Source: Acetispira formosa (nom. nud.)
Lineage (GTDB): Bacteria > Desulfobacterota > Desulfarculia > Adiutricales > Adiutricaceae
NCBI GenBank assembly: GCA_023525915.1
Contig: CP026657.1
Span: 558,001-622,000 of the forward strand
DNA: 64,000 bases
Reading direction: 5' to 3'
Below the pieces are notes generated by a model. The model did not search any database, was not told the origin of the DNA, and saw only the letters and a list, made by a program, of their open reading frames with translations. Below, piece after piece: positions 52,715-62,151 of this stretch. Made by a program: the position numbers and the translations under genes. The stretch's first letter is position 1, and each line of letters opens with the position of its first letter.

Positions 52715-53494
52715 ATGCGCTATTACATAATCGACGCTTTTACTGATCAGATTTTCAAAGGCAATCCGGCCGGGGTGTGCGTTCTGCCCGCCTGGCTGCC
52801 GGATGAGGTGATGCGCGACATCGCCATGGAAAACAACCTGTCGGAAACGGCTTTTGCCGTGAAAGAGGGGGAGCGTTACGGCCTGAGATGGTTCACCCCT
52901 TCAGCGGAGGTCGATTTGTGCGGCCACGCCACTCTGGCCACTTCTTTCGTCTTGTTCTCGTTCTATGAGGCTGGGCCGGAGCCGCTGGAGTTTCAGACCA
53001 GAAGCGGAATTCTGAAGGTGGAGAAAAAGGGTGACTTCATGGAAATGAATTTCCCAGCCCGGCCGCCGAAGCCGACCGAGTTCAACGCCGAAATGAAAAA
53101 AGCCGTAGGCAGCGTCCCGGTTGTCGCGGCTTATGAAAATTATAATCTAATGTTGGAACTTGAAAGTGAAGAGGACGTGAAAACCATTGAGCCTGATTTC
53201 GCGGCTGTGAAGGAATTGCCCTATCATGGGCTGATCGTCACGGCCAAAGGCAGGGATTCAGATTTCGTCTCTCGATTCTTTGCCCCGGTTGTGGGCGTCA
53301 ATGAAGATCCCGTCACCGGCTCCACCCACACCACGCTGGTGCCTTTCTGGTCGGAACGGCTGAATAAAAAAGAACTGGTGGCCCGTCAGCTTTCCAAACG
53401 CGGCGGAACACTTTATTGCCGGAACGGCGGCGACAGAATTTTCATCGCTGGAGAAGCCGCCCTCTATCTGACCGGTGAGTTGAGTCTCCGGTAG
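52715..53494 (+). CDS. PhzF-family isomerase/epimerase-like protein
   Basis: 259 aa, start ATG 52715 with GAAGGA five bases upstream; an upstream frame is ignored. Two-fold DapF-like fold with PhzF motifs: FKGNPAGVCVLP, MENNLSETAFAV (catalytic Glu44), WFTPSAEVDLCGHATLA, and NEDPVTGSTHTTLVPFW. Family members include trans-2,3-dihydro-3-hydroxyanthranilate isomerase, but most are of unknown function; nothing here suggests phenazine synthesis. The terminator-like T-run after the porin gene suggests it has its own promoter or limited read-through. Confidence 0.9.
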   Translation: MRYYIIDAFTDQIFKGNPAGVCVLPAWLPDEVMRDIAMENNLSETAFAVKEGERYGLRWFTPSAEVDLCGHATLATSFVLFSFYEAGPEPLEFQTRSGILKVEKKGDFMEMNFPARPPKPTEFNAEMKKAVGSVPVVAAYENYNLMLELESEEDVKTIEPDFAAVKELPYHGLIVTAKGRDSDFVSRFFAPVVGVNEDPVTGSTHTTLVPFWSERLNKKELVARQLSKRGGTLYCRNGGDRIFIAGEAALYLTGELSLR

Positions 53495-53605
53495 GGCGAA
53501 AGAACAGAACCGTTGCATTTTGCATTTACCCGCCGGAAGCCGGGGATTATTTTTGTAGCGATTTTAATTATGGCTTTTTACCTTATACTTGTGAATGGCA
53601 GCTAC

Positions 53606-53693
53606 GCAAAAAGCGTGGTTTTTGCTTCGCGAAGACCTGTTTTGCCGTTAAAACCAGTCGCTGGCGCTCCGTCTCGCCATCCATGGCTCGACC
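53606..53693 (-). repeat. R2 repeat copy c (inverted)
   Basis: On the minus strand: GGTCGAG, then GGCGAGACGGAGCGCCAGCG-ACTGG, then a hairpin GCAAAAA / TTTTTGC with loop CCACGC. The 7-bp stem is shorter than in copies a and b. The sequence GAGACGGAGCGCCAGCGACT is identical to copy b. It lies 50 bp from R1 element c in the 412-bp gap after the PhzF gene. Confidence 0.75.
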
Positions 53694-53744
53694 ACTGTTA
53701 TATACGGCTGAGTTGGCCCATAATTAGAATTATAGAATTTCTGT

Positions 53745-53885
53745 CAGGCTCCCACTGGGGCCAGGCACACTTTTTAGCCCCCAAGAAAGCCGATCAGGCA
53801 GCCGCCTTGGAGAAATGTTTTTGCCCGGTTCCGTGACTAAAGACTTCCGGAACGGAACCGGGCAAAAACATTTCTCCAAGGCGGC
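53745..53885 (-). repeat. R1 element c: one hairpin plus connector
   Basis: Perfect 33-bp arms 53801-53833 and 53853-53885 (GCCGCCTTGGAGAAATGTTT... and its complement) around loop TGACTAAAGACTTCCGGAA. A connector of the family (CTCCCACTGGGGCCAGGCAC..., 53749-53800) is present on the left, matching the connector of element a in reverse. The second hairpin is missing, so this is a half element. It ends 22 bp from the end of recN. Confidence 0.85.
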
Positions 53886-53906
53886 GGTCAAAAGCCGTCC
53901 GCGCAT

Positions 53907-55610
53907 TTAAATCGCCCGGCCGCTTAAAAGCTGCTCAGCCAGAGCCACGGCCTCCCGGCTGGGCGCGGCCCCGCCCAGCATGCGCGATAATTCCGTCACC
54001 CGCGCGTTTTCTGACAGTGGGGTGATGGTGGTAGTGGTGCGTCCGGCCTTGTCGTCGGCCTCTTTGGCCACCACGAAATGCTGCCCGGCCAACGCTGCCA
54101 TCTGCGGCAGGTGGGTTATCACGATAACCTGCTGACGCCCGGCCAACGCGGCAATTTTGGCCGCCACCGCCTCAGCCGTGGCGCCGCCCAGACCGGTATC
54201 GATCTCATCAAAAACCAGAAGCTGGTCGCTGGGCCGGTCCTGCACCGTCTTCAGCGCCAGCATCACCCGCGAAAGCTCGCCGCCGCTGGCGATTTTGGCC
54301 AACGGCTTCATTCCCTCACCGGGATTGGGGCTGAAAAGAAAATTCACCTGGTCAAAACCGCGCCCAGTCAAACGTTTGATTTCAGCTTGATCGTCGTCCG
54401 GCGATTCGTCCGATGGACTAGCCACTTCCACCTTCATTTCAATTTTCGGGAATCCCAGGGGGCGCAAGCTCTCCGTGAGCTTGGCGGCCAGTTTGCCTCC
54501 GGCCTTGCGCCGGGCTTTGGAAAGCTTGTCGGCCGCATTCAGGGCCGTGGTCAGGGCCGCATCCCGCTCACGCCGCAGACGGGCCAGGTCCAGACCCGCC
54601 CCGTCCAGCTGCTCAAGAGTTTCCGTCAGCCGCTGACCGCGTTCGATTACATCACTTAAAGCCGGTCCATATTTGCGCTTAAGCTTGGCCAGCGAATTCA
54701 GCCGGTCATCCACCCAGTCTATCCGGTCAGGATCTTCACCTTCATCACGGCTCAGGCGACTCATCTCCACCATCAAATCGGCCAGTTGGTGATAGCAATC
54801 TTCCGCTGTGGCAAAGGCCTCCGCCAGGCGGGCATCGATTTCAGCCGCCCGTTCCAGGCTCCTTTTGACCAGCCCCAGTTTTTCCACCACATTGCCGGGT
54901 TCGTTGCCCAGATGAGTCATGGCCGAATCAAGGCATTCGGAAAGTTTCAGGCTGTTCTTGGCCCGCGCTTTTTCCTCCAGCAGTTCGTCATCCTCATTGG
55001 CTTTGGGTTTCACCTTATTGATTTCTGAAAGCTGAAATTCATAGAGGTCGCGTTTTTCCTCCGTGTCTTTTAACCCCTCTTCCAACTTGCGCAGGGCTTC
55101 CACAGTTTTAGCCAGCGCCTGCCAGGCCGCCCGCATATCGGCCAGAAGCTGGGGGTGCTGGCCGAAGCGGTCCAGGTATTCCAACTGACTGGCCGGTTTT
55201 AACAGGGTCTGCTGATCGTGCTGGCCGGAAATGCTTAGAAGAGCTTCTCCCAAAGCCCCAAGCTGGGATTGGGTGACGGGAGTGCCGTTGACATGGGCCC
55301 GCGTTTTTCCGGCCGCCGATATCACCCGGCTGAGGACGATCTCCTCGGAAATATCCACGCCCATAGGCTCCAGAAGAGAGCTGAATAAGGCCGGTGATTC
55401 CAGATTGAAAAGGGCCGTTATTCTGGCTTCGTCAGCCCCGGCCCGCACCAGGTCGGCCGAAGCCCGGCGGCCCATTAAAAGACCCAGCGCACCCACCAGG
55501 ATACTTTTGCCCGCGCCGGTTTCGCCCGTCATGATATTCGCTCCCGGCCCGAAGGATATGGAAAGAGCGTCAATCAGGGCCAGGTTTTTTACATTCAATT
55601 CGCTTAACAT
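53907..55610 (-). CDS. recN: DNA repair protein RecN
   Basis: SMC-like ATPase in double-strand break repair, 567 aa, the usual length. Head parts: LNVKNLALIDALSISFGPGA, Walker A GETGAGKSILVGALGLLMGR, then a coiled-coil arm (about 160-375), signature KIASGGELSRVMLALK, Walker B LLVFDEIDTGLGG, and VITHLPQMAA. The ATG at 55610 has only a weak ribosome site (GATGG). It lies 113 bp after the MetE-like gene in the same direction; an R1 half element and its hairpin follow the stop and may terminate transcription. Confidence 0.96.
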   Translation of the reverse strand: MLSELNVKNLALIDALSISFGPGANIMTGETGAGKSILVGALGLLMGRRASADLVRAGADEARITALFNLESPALFSSLLEPMGVDISEEIVLSRVISAAGKTRAHVNGTPVTQSQLGALGEALLSISGQHDQQTLLKPASQLEYLDRFGQHPQLLADMRAAWQALAKTVEALRKLEEGLKDTEEKRDLYEFQLSEINKVKPKANEDDELLEEKARAKNSLKLSECLDSAMTHLGNEPGNVVEKLGLVKRSLERAAEIDARLAEAFATAEDCYHQLADLMVEMSRLSRDEGEDPDRIDWVDDRLNSLAKLKRKYGPALSDVIERGQRLTETLEQLDGAGLDLARLRRERDAALTTALNAADKLSKARRKAGGKLAAKLTESLRPLGFPKIEMKVEVASPSDESPDDDQAEIKRLTGRGFDQVNFLFSPNPGEGMKPLAKIASGGELSRVMLALKTVQDRPSDQLLVFDEIDTGLGGATAEAVAAKIAALAGRQQVIVITHLPQMAALAGQHFVVAKEADDKAGRTTTTITPLSENARVTELSRMLGGAAPSREAVALAEQLLSGRAI

Positions 55611-55723
55611 AAAGCCATCAAGTTTATTAAGAGGTTGGGCCGACGGCCGTGACTTCCGTTATCAGAACAGTGACACGCAATGCTCACAGGCCCTTCAGGG
55701 CAAGTTGAACGCATTCCGTAAAA

Positions 55724-56761
55724 TCACTTGCCGCGCATAAGCCGGGAAACTTCGCTGACCATGTTCAACGCGCCGCGAGCCAGTTCCGGCTTCAGGGTTC
55801 CCAGGCCGCAGGCCGGGCTGATGATGGCCCTGGAGGCGATAAGGTCGTAGGGCACGCCTTTTTTATCCAGGGCAATCCAGCCCTCTTGGAGTTTGGCGGC
55901 CAGAAATTCGGCCATCAAATCCAGACTGAAGCCTTGGGCTGGCACTATGCCCCAGGCGACGTAGCCGCCTTTTTCCAGGAAAGCCCGAATCTGTTTGGGA
56001 TAAAGGCTGAACTGTTCCATGATTTCAAAGGCGTCGAAATTGACGATATCGATACCTGTCTCCATCATCATGCCCCAATCGGTATTGCCGCAGATATGGC
56101 AGCCGATGAGAACCGGGCCGTCGGCCCGCACCACTTCACAGGCCGAGCCCATAGTCTTGATGACCGTCTCGCTGGTGAGGGTGGAAAAGGCTGAACCGAA
56201 GCTGGCCAGGCCAGGCTCATCAATGAAAACGACCGGAGTACGGCCCAGGGCGCGGATTTTGGCCGCCTGCCAGGCCGCTTTGCCGCCCAGGCCCAAAGCC
56301 GTGGCTTCCAAAAGCTCCTGATCATCGACCAGGGCGTTGGCTTCATCTTCCATCAGCACCATTTGCCCAAAGGTCAGAGGGCCGATAACCTGCGCCTTTA
56401 AAAAATCAGGGCCGTATGAAGCATCCTGGGCGGCGTGGGCGATAAAGGCGTCAAAGCCCCGGCTGGCGTCCGGCGGCAGGGCCAGAAAATCGCGTTCACC
56501 GGCCAGAAATTTGGCGTAAAAATCAGCCAGGTCGTTTTCACGGTTCCAGCGCTTGGCCCGCACCGTCTGGGCCTCCCGGTCGACTATCATGGCCGGAAGA
56601 CCTTCGACCGCACCCAAAAACATATCTTCCCAAGGGCTAAGCTTGACCATCTGGGGAAAGGCCGGTATATCCAGCTCCTTCATGCTGGAGACGGCCTCTT
56701 CAGCGTCGACAAAGGGAACGGAGCCAATGGCGGTTGAGGAGAAGGGTTTCATTTCAGTCAT
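55724..56761 (-). CDS. MetE-like (core) methyltransferase
   Basis: 345-aa protein matching the C-terminal catalytic half of cobalamin-independent methionine synthase, without the N-terminal duplicated half. Zinc-ligand candidates: His222 and Cys224 in CHICGNTDWG and Cys318 in ISPACGLGTL; the acidic IDEPGL motif (181-186) is present. Such short 'core MetE' proteins in anaerobes are thought to take the methyl group from a corrinoid protein rather than from folate; related stand-alone forms may serve other methyl transfers. AAAGG lies eight bases before the ATG. It starts 30 bp after the coiled-coil gene, and the divergent corrinoid activator gene is only 5 kb away, which fits corrinoid-linked methyl transfer (inference). 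Confidence 0.8.
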   Translation of the reverse strand: MTEMKPFSSTAIGSVPFVDAEEAVSSMKELDIPAFPQMVKLSPWEDMFLGAVEGLPAMIVDREAQTVRAKRWNRENDLADFYAKFLAGERDFLALPPDASRGFDAFIAHAAQDASYGPDFLKAQVIGPLTFGQMVLMEDEANALVDDQELLEATALGLGGKAAWQAAKIRALGRTPVVFIDEPGLASFGSAFSTLTSETVIKTMGSACEVVRADGPVLIGCHICGNTDWGMMMETGIDIVNFDAFEIMEQFSLYPKQIRAFLEKGGYVAWGIVPAQGFSLDLMAEFLAAKLQEGWIALDKKGVPYDLIASRAIISPACGLGTLKPELARGALNMVSEVSRLMRGK

Positions 56762-56790
56762 GGTTCAGCCTTTCTGAAGGTGACCGGGAT

Positions 56791-59700
56791 TCAGCCCAGA
56801 GCGGCGACGGTGTTGTCGCGCCGGCTGCGGCAAAGGCCGGACAACAGGTTGTGGCCCTGGCTTATCACCTTGTTATAGGACATTATTATTTTCATCTTCT
56901 TGCGAAAAATATTCTCCATGCCGAGACGGCCGTATTTTTCAGCCAGAATTTCATCGAGATCACACAGCGGGGCGCGGCCGTTCTGCCAGACTTCGCCGGA
57001 GGCCGCGACCAGTGAGGCCAGCTGTTCGGCCTGTCTGTACAGAAAGATAGTGGCGGCCTGACCGTCCAGAAGGTGGGCGGCCCGGCCTTCTTCCAGTTCC
57101 TGCTGGGCGATAGATGACAGAAGCGTCAGAGGCAGCCGGTGAAGACGGGCCGAGAAATACAGGTCGCCCGACAGGCGGCGGGTGAGGCTGAGCCGTCCCC
57201 GGCTGGCCGGGACGGGCCAGTTCTGCTTAATATGATCGCTCATGAAATCGATGAAGCTGGCGGCGCCCATATTTTCAATTTCCAGAAAAGGGGCCATGCG
57301 CCCGGCAAATTCCGGCTGGGCCAGGGCGGTGCCGCTCTGTTTCCGGGCCAGAAGCTCCAGAAGCGCCACCAGCGATTCTGATTTCCCAAGCCCCTGTGTT
57401 TCCGAAAAATTAAAATAGATCCGTTCCCAGAAGGCTCCTTCACCGGGCCGGAAGGATGAGGCCGCCCGCAAGAGGTCGCGAATCTGTTCCGGCCGTCCGC
57501 CGAGGTTGGCCGAAAGTTGGGGCAGATGCTTTTCCAGGAGGGCGGCGGCTCCGGCCGGTCCAGCGAAATCGCTGAGGTGAACCAGGGCTTCCGGGGCCTT
57601 GGCCTGGCGCACCAGTTTCAAAAATTCCTGGGGCGAAAGGCTGTGTCCTTGAGCCAACTCGGCCACTTTCTCTTTCATGCGCCCTTCCACAGCCGCCAGC
57701 CCCTTGACCCGGAGCCCGGGTTCAACGAAATCCAGGCTGACCGTGCGGCCGACGAAAGATGATTCGACGCTGGTTGAAAGACGCAGGCTGTCCGCACTCA
57801 GGGCCGATGTTTTCTCTGGCGGTAACGCGGCCCCCACCGGACTGCTCATGACCAGGCCACCCGCCAGCATCAGCGTGAAAAGACTGCGGCGGGCCGCTTT
57901 TCTGGCGCTGTCCAGAAGTTCGCGCCCCATGCTGCCGCCGCGCTCCTCATTTTCATCAAGGACGCTTTCGCTTCCGGAGAAATCTTCAGCCTCCAGCGGT
58001 TCGGCCTCAATTTCCAGCACCGGCTCGATCTCATCGATATCATGAGCCGGGAGAGCCAGAGCGCCCGGAAGCCCGTCCGTTGACAGCCCTCCGGTGTTCA
58101 TGGCCCTGGAAACCAGGGCCCAGTAAAGCAGGGCCAGCTTGTCCTGACGATCCTCAAGTTCGCGGATGCGCTCATCACGGTTTTTCATTTCGACACTGAG
58201 GTGATCCACCTGCCGGGTCTGGTTTTCCAGCCGGGCTTTCATCCGGGCCAGATTGTCGCCGGCCTTGGTGCCCAGATAATTCAAACCGGCCCAGGCCGCT
58301 TCCAGGCGTCCGTCGTTTTCAGCCAGGTCACGGTCGGCTTCGGCCAGTTCGGTTTTCAGGACCAGGATCTCGTTATCCTTTTCCACCAGAGCTGATTTCA
58401 GCTGATCACGCTCACGCGTCAACTCAAAGGCCTGATCTCGCATTTCCGCCAATTCGCTCTGCCGCGAATCAAGGCTGGTTTCCAGAACGCCGCGGGTTGA
58501 ATCAGCTTCTCTGAGCTGGTCAGCCAGTGTTGAGCGTTCCTGCCGGGCCTGGGCCAGATCGGCCACGCTGGCCACAAAGGAGCGGGCCAGGAAGGCCACC
58601 AGGGGCTGAAGCTCCTCCAGCCGGGCCATGAGGGCCGAATTGAGGCGGGCCAGAGGCGCGCCGCTTTCCGCGCCGCCCAGTTCCGTCTGCATCTCCCCGG
58701 CCTCATCCTTCATATAGCGGACCAGCGACAGATCGGCTGAACCATCGCGGGTCAGGCCGCTCTCGGCCTGCTCCAGGAAATGGGCCACCAGCGGTTCCAG
58801 TTCGCCCAGACGGCGCTTCTGGCGCTTCAACTCGCGGTTCTGTGAATCAATGAGGTCGCGCAGGCCCATTTCCGTGGAGCGGGCCTCTTCCAGGCGGCCG
58901 CCGTAGCGATGCTTGAGCGTGTCCATGGCCTTGCGCAGTTTGCGGTTGCGGCCGGTCAGACGGGAGACGGCCTCGCTGAGTTCCTGATTTTGGCTGTAAA
59001 CTTGATCGCTGTTGCTCTGGAAAACACTGATCCGTGATTCCAGTTCGGCCGCCCGCTGGTTGGCGGAGGCCAATTCCTCTTCCTTATTCTCCAGGTTTTG
59101 CATCAGGCCCCGGCGCTCGGCCAGTGAAGCGTCGGTAACTTCCAGCTCCCTGGCGGCCGCCCGCAGCCTGATATTGGCTTCACGCACGTCCGCTTCCATG
59201 CGCAGACGATCCATCATCATGCCGGATTCAGCTTTAAAACCGTCAAGGGTGCGGGCTGAATCGTCACGGGTTCGCTGATGGGCGGCTTCACTCTGCCACA
59301 GGGCCTGCCCCAGAATTTTGATGAGCGGGGCCAGATCGCTTTCAACCTGTCCGCGAAGCCCTTCCAACTGGCGGCTGAGTTCAGCTTTCTGCAACTCAAC
59401 AGCCGACAGGCGGCCGGTGAGGTCGAGCTTGGTTTCGGTGAGGTTCATCACCTCGCCGCCGAGTTCGGTGACGCGGCCCAACAGACGCGAGTTTTCGCTC
59501 TCCAGGCCGCCGATGCGGCTACCCAGAACCGAGTTGGCCGACAGGGCCTCATCGCGGGCTTTAGCCGCCTGGTCACGCTCCCTGGCCGCTTCATCGGCTT
59601 GAACGCGGACAGCGGCCAACTGGCCGAAAATGTCATCACGTTCCTTTTCCAGATCAGACAGGCGCAAACGGGTGTTGCCCAGTTCGGCCCGCAGTTCCTG

Positions 59701-61833
59701 GCGGACGGCGACCAGGCGCAGAATGTTTTTATTCTGCCGGGTCAGCTTGACCTGGTGGCGCTCCAGCTCCTTTTCAGCCGTGTCCAGCCTCATGTTTTTG
59801 CGGCGGAGGCTTTTTTGCAGAGCCGCCTGGGCCTGGCCCAGAAGATCGACTTTGCGGCGCAGGGAGGAAATGCGGTCGCCCAAGGCGCGGCGGCCCCGGC
59901 TGACTTCGGCCAGTTCCTCGCGCAGACGGTTCAGCTCGGCCGACAGACCTTCGGCCCTGGCCGCGGCTTCAGCCAGGCTGTCCTCCAGGCCGGAGGCCTT
60001 GGTTTCCAGTTCACGCTGGACGGCGGCCAGCTGGTCGCGTTCCTGCCGGGTGGCCTCCAGACGGCTTTCCAGATCTTTGCGCTCAGCCTCGCGGGCGTTC
60101 AGGAGCTCATGATTTAGGGCCAGTTCATCCCTTTGGGTCTCAAACTCGGCTGAAAGACGCTTGAGGTCGCCGCGTTCCAGCTTATACATGGCGGCCAGAC
60201 GGGCCCGTTTGCGTTTCAGCTCCGCCCGGGCCGCCTTGATTTCCGCGTTTTCCTGAATGACTTCCTGCCGTGACGTTTCCACTTCCTGAAGCAGGGCGGA
60301 TTTTTTGGCATAGACTTTCAGAAGCTTGGCCTTGAAGCGGCCCATTTCGCCCAGGCTGTGCCGGGCGGCGGCCAACTGCTCTCCCAGCCGGTCGGATTCC
60401 AGAACAGCTGCTTTCAACTGCTTGCCCAGCCGGTCATTTTCCAGCCGGGTGTGGGACAGCTCCATTTCCGATTCAGCATTCTGGCGGATAACCCGTTTGA
60501 GCGTCAGCCGCTGTTCCACGGCCCGGCCCAGGGCGTTCATGCGCCGTCTGGCCAAATTTAGCGAACCTTCATAATCGGGGAGGGCCGCCAGCCTTTCGGC
60601 CGTCTCCAGACCTTCGCGCCGCAGCTGATGGGTGCTGGAAATGCGCCCGGCCGCCAGGGTCAGGCGGTGGCGCATTTCCTCCAAAAGCGATTGAGTGCGG
60701 CCCAGGGCGGCGGCAGTGACCAGATGGGTTTTTTCCAGATAGAGCGGACGCCCGATGCGGGTCGGCAGGGCAAAATAAATCCTGGCCAGGTCGCGGCGGC
60801 GATCCAGGGTGGATTTCAAAAGGGCCTGAACACCGCGAAGCGCGGCCTCCAGGCGGTCTTTGGCTCCGCTGTCCCGGCGGCCGGAAATCCTTTCTTCCGT
60901 TTCAGCCAGTGTTTCCAAGGCTTCGGAAAGATACCGGCCGGTCTGTACCGCCGCGTCTTTTAGGCGGGTTTCCTCACGCTCCAATGTTTGAAAGCGGCGC
61001 TCCGCGTCGGCCCGGACCTCAGCCCAATCCCGGTTTTCGTCAGAGGCGTCAACCGTCGCGGCCAGAAGCCCTTCCATGTCCCCCATTAAGGCCGATATCA
61101 GCTTCGACAAACGGCCTTTTTCAGAGATAACTGTTTTAGCCGACTCAACTTCCTTCTTGAGTCCGGTGGCCGCGCGGGTCAGTGATTGGCGGCGGCGGCC
61201 CCCGGCGGGCGGGGCTTCGTCATCATCATCACTTTCCGATGAGTCCTGGAAAGATTTTAACAGTTGATTGACGCCCTCTTCCAGCCGCACAGCCTTTTGC
61301 CACAGTGCCTTGGCCTCTTCCGGCCACTTCAGGGCTTCGGCCTTGACGTCCGGCCAGAGTCTGGCCGCCCTGATAAGGTTGGCCCGGCTCTCCCGGTAAA
61401 CATCCAGAAGACGAATTTCTTTGTCGCGGCCGGAGGCGTTTCCATTTTCTTCTATTTTTCTTTTCAGGCGGGCGATTTCCCGCTCCAGGCAGGTCTGGGC
61501 CGGGCGGATGGATTCCGGGCCTTCGGGAAAAAGGACGGGCATGCGGCCGCGCCCCTCTGCCGGGCCGCCCTCCTCAAGGGCCAGAGAATAAAAATCCGCC
61601 AGCGAGGCCGCGCCCAGGTGGCGAACCATGTCAGGGGCGAGCGGAGCGGGCGGCAGCGGAGCATCAGGCACAAAATCATCGGGCGCGACAAAACTGTTCA
61701 GCAGCCTTCCTGTCTCTTTAACCAGAGTCAGGAAAGCTGTGAAATCAGGGGCGGCGGGGGCGCTGGCCTCTTCCGCGTGGTTTGGCTGAGCGGCTTTGGA
61801 GCCGTCAGGATTTGAATCTGGAGGGCGTGTCAT
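56791..61833 (-). CDS. Giant coiled-coil protein with internal membrane segment, 1680 aa
   Basis: No family recognised. Residues 1-60 are acidic/proline-rich; about 110-1260 is almost continuous heptad-like coiled coil (LEREIARLKRKIEENG, ELETKASGLEDSLAEAAARA, LRRKVDLLGQAQAALQKSLR), like SMC or filament proteins but with no ATPase motifs. An acidic break (DIDEIEPVLEIEAEPLEAED) follows. Then RKAARRSLFTLMLAGGLVMS (about 1311-1330) forms a membrane segment preceded by basic residues and followed by VGAA-LPP, like a signal-peptide end. The last ~340 residues are a helical domain (GHSLSPQEFLKLVRQ, RLPLTLLSSIAQQELEEG) that is probably periplasmic; the second stretch faintly recalls a transglycosylase helix. 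No good ribosome site precedes the ATG at 61833. Co-directional with the MetE-like gene. Confidence 0.8.
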   Translation of the reverse strand: MTRPPDSNPDGSKAAQPNHAEEASAPAAPDFTAFLTLVKETGRLLNSFVAPDDFVPDAPLPPAPLAPDMVRHLGAASLADFYSLALEEGGPAEGRGRMPVLFPEGPESIRPAQTCLEREIARLKRKIEENGNASGRDKEIRLLDVYRESRANLIRAARLWPDVKAEALKWPEEAKALWQKAVRLEEGVNQLLKSFQDSSESDDDDEAPPAGGRRRQSLTRAATGLKKEVESAKTVISEKGRLSKLISALMGDMEGLLAATVDASDENRDWAEVRADAERRFQTLEREETRLKDAAVQTGRYLSEALETLAETEERISGRRDSGAKDRLEAALRGVQALLKSTLDRRRDLARIYFALPTRIGRPLYLEKTHLVTAAALGRTQSLLEEMRHRLTLAAGRISSTHQLRREGLETAERLAALPDYEGSLNLARRRMNALGRAVEQRLTLKRVIRQNAESEMELSHTRLENDRLGKQLKAAVLESDRLGEQLAAARHSLGEMGRFKAKLLKVYAKKSALLQEVETSRQEVIQENAEIKAARAELKRKRARLAAMYKLERGDLKRLSAEFETQRDELALNHELLNAREAERKDLESRLEATRQERDQLAAVQRELETKASGLEDSLAEAAARAEGLSAELNRLREELAEVSRGRRALGDRISSLRRKVDLLGQAQAALQKSLRRKNMRLDTAEKELERHQVKLTRQNKNILRLVAVRQELRAELGNTRLRLSDLEKERDDIFGQLAAVRVQADEAARERDQAAKARDEALSANSVLGSRIGGLESENSRLLGRVTELGGEVMNLTETKLDLTGRLSAVELQKAELSRQLEGLRGQVESDLAPLIKILGQALWQSEAAHQRTRDDSARTLDGFKAESGMMMDRLRMEADVREANIRLRAAARELEVTDASLAERRGLMQNLENKEEELASANQRAAELESRISVFQSNSDQVYSQNQELSEAVSRLTGRNRKLRKAMDTLKHRYGGRLEEARSTEMGLRDLIDSQNRELKRQKRRLGELEPLVAHFLEQAESGLTRDGSADLSLVRYMKDEAGEMQTELGGAESGAPLARLNSALMARLEELQPLVAFLARSFVASVADLAQARQERSTLADQLREADSTRGVLETSLDSRQSELAEMRDQAFELTRERDQLKSALVEKDNEILVLKTELAEADRDLAENDGRLEAAWAGLNYLGTKAGDNLARMKARLENQTRQVDHLSVEMKNRDERIRELEDRQDKLALLYWALVSRAMNTGGLSTDGLPGALALPAHDIDEIEPVLEIEAEPLEAEDFSGSESVLDENEERGGSMGRELLDSARKAARRSLFTLMLAGGLVMSSPVGAALPPEKTSALSADSLRLSTSVESSFVGRTVSLDFVEPGLRVKGLAAVEGRMKEKVAELAQGHSLSPQEFLKLVRQAKAPEALVHLSDFAGPAGAAALLEKHLPQLSANLGGRPEQIRDLLRAASSFRPGEGAFWERIYFNFSETQGLGKSESLVALLELLARKQSGTALAQPEFAGRMAPFLEIENMGAASFIDFMSDHIKQNWPVPASRGRLSLTRRLSGDLYFSARLHRLPLTLLSSIAQQELEEGRAAHLLDGQAATIFLYRQAEQLASLVAASGEVWQNGRAPLCDLDEILAEKYGRLGMENIFRKKMKIIMSYNKVISQGHNLLSGLCRSRRDNTVAALG

Positions 61834-62151
61834 GATTCAATTTGCATATCCGCTGAATTCGGTTTAAAATACTGAAAGCGAAACCCATAATATGTAAGAG
61901 ATTCTGTTCGACAGTCCTGCGGCGGGTATTTTGTGAAAACCTTTCCGCAAAAAACGCCAGCGGCTTTAGGTGGAACGCTGGCGGCCTTTATGAAGTCTCG
62001 AACGTTGTCGATTGTACCATATTTTCATTGTGAAGAAAACATTTTAGGATCGTTTATGGAATACTCCGGCGCACGGGCGGCCGCCTGTTCAGACATGTTG
62101 ACTGTGCGTCGGTAAAAGCTCTTTTTCTAAAAATATACATCAGAGGTTTAA
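61834..62151. other. Divergent gap between coiled-coil and corrinoid-activator genes
   Basis: 318 bp holding the promoters of both genes. A 7-bp hairpin GCCAGCG / CGCTGGC lies at 61955-61981, and R4 copy c at 62066-62113. No coding region seen. Confidence 0.5.
62066..62113 (-). repeat. R4 repeat copy c (inverted)
   Basis: Outer arms CCGGCGCAC / GTGCGTCGG (one wobble pair) enclose a 29-nt region. On the minus strand it reads ACCGACGCACAGTCAACATG followed by TC, against ACCGGCGCACGGTCAACCTG plus CC in the purC and purS copies. It ends 38 bp before the activator gene. Confidence 0.55.

Noticed and set aside
59278..60117. 279-codon plus-strand frame antisense to the coiled-coil gene
   Set aside because: Glutamine/alanine/phenylalanine-rich mirror of coiled-coil codons, no ribosome site, no domain.
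56791..61833. SMC/Rad50-type ATPase for the long coiled-coil protein
   Set aside because: There is no Walker A, signature or Walker B motif at either end; only the coiled coil resembles SMC proteins.
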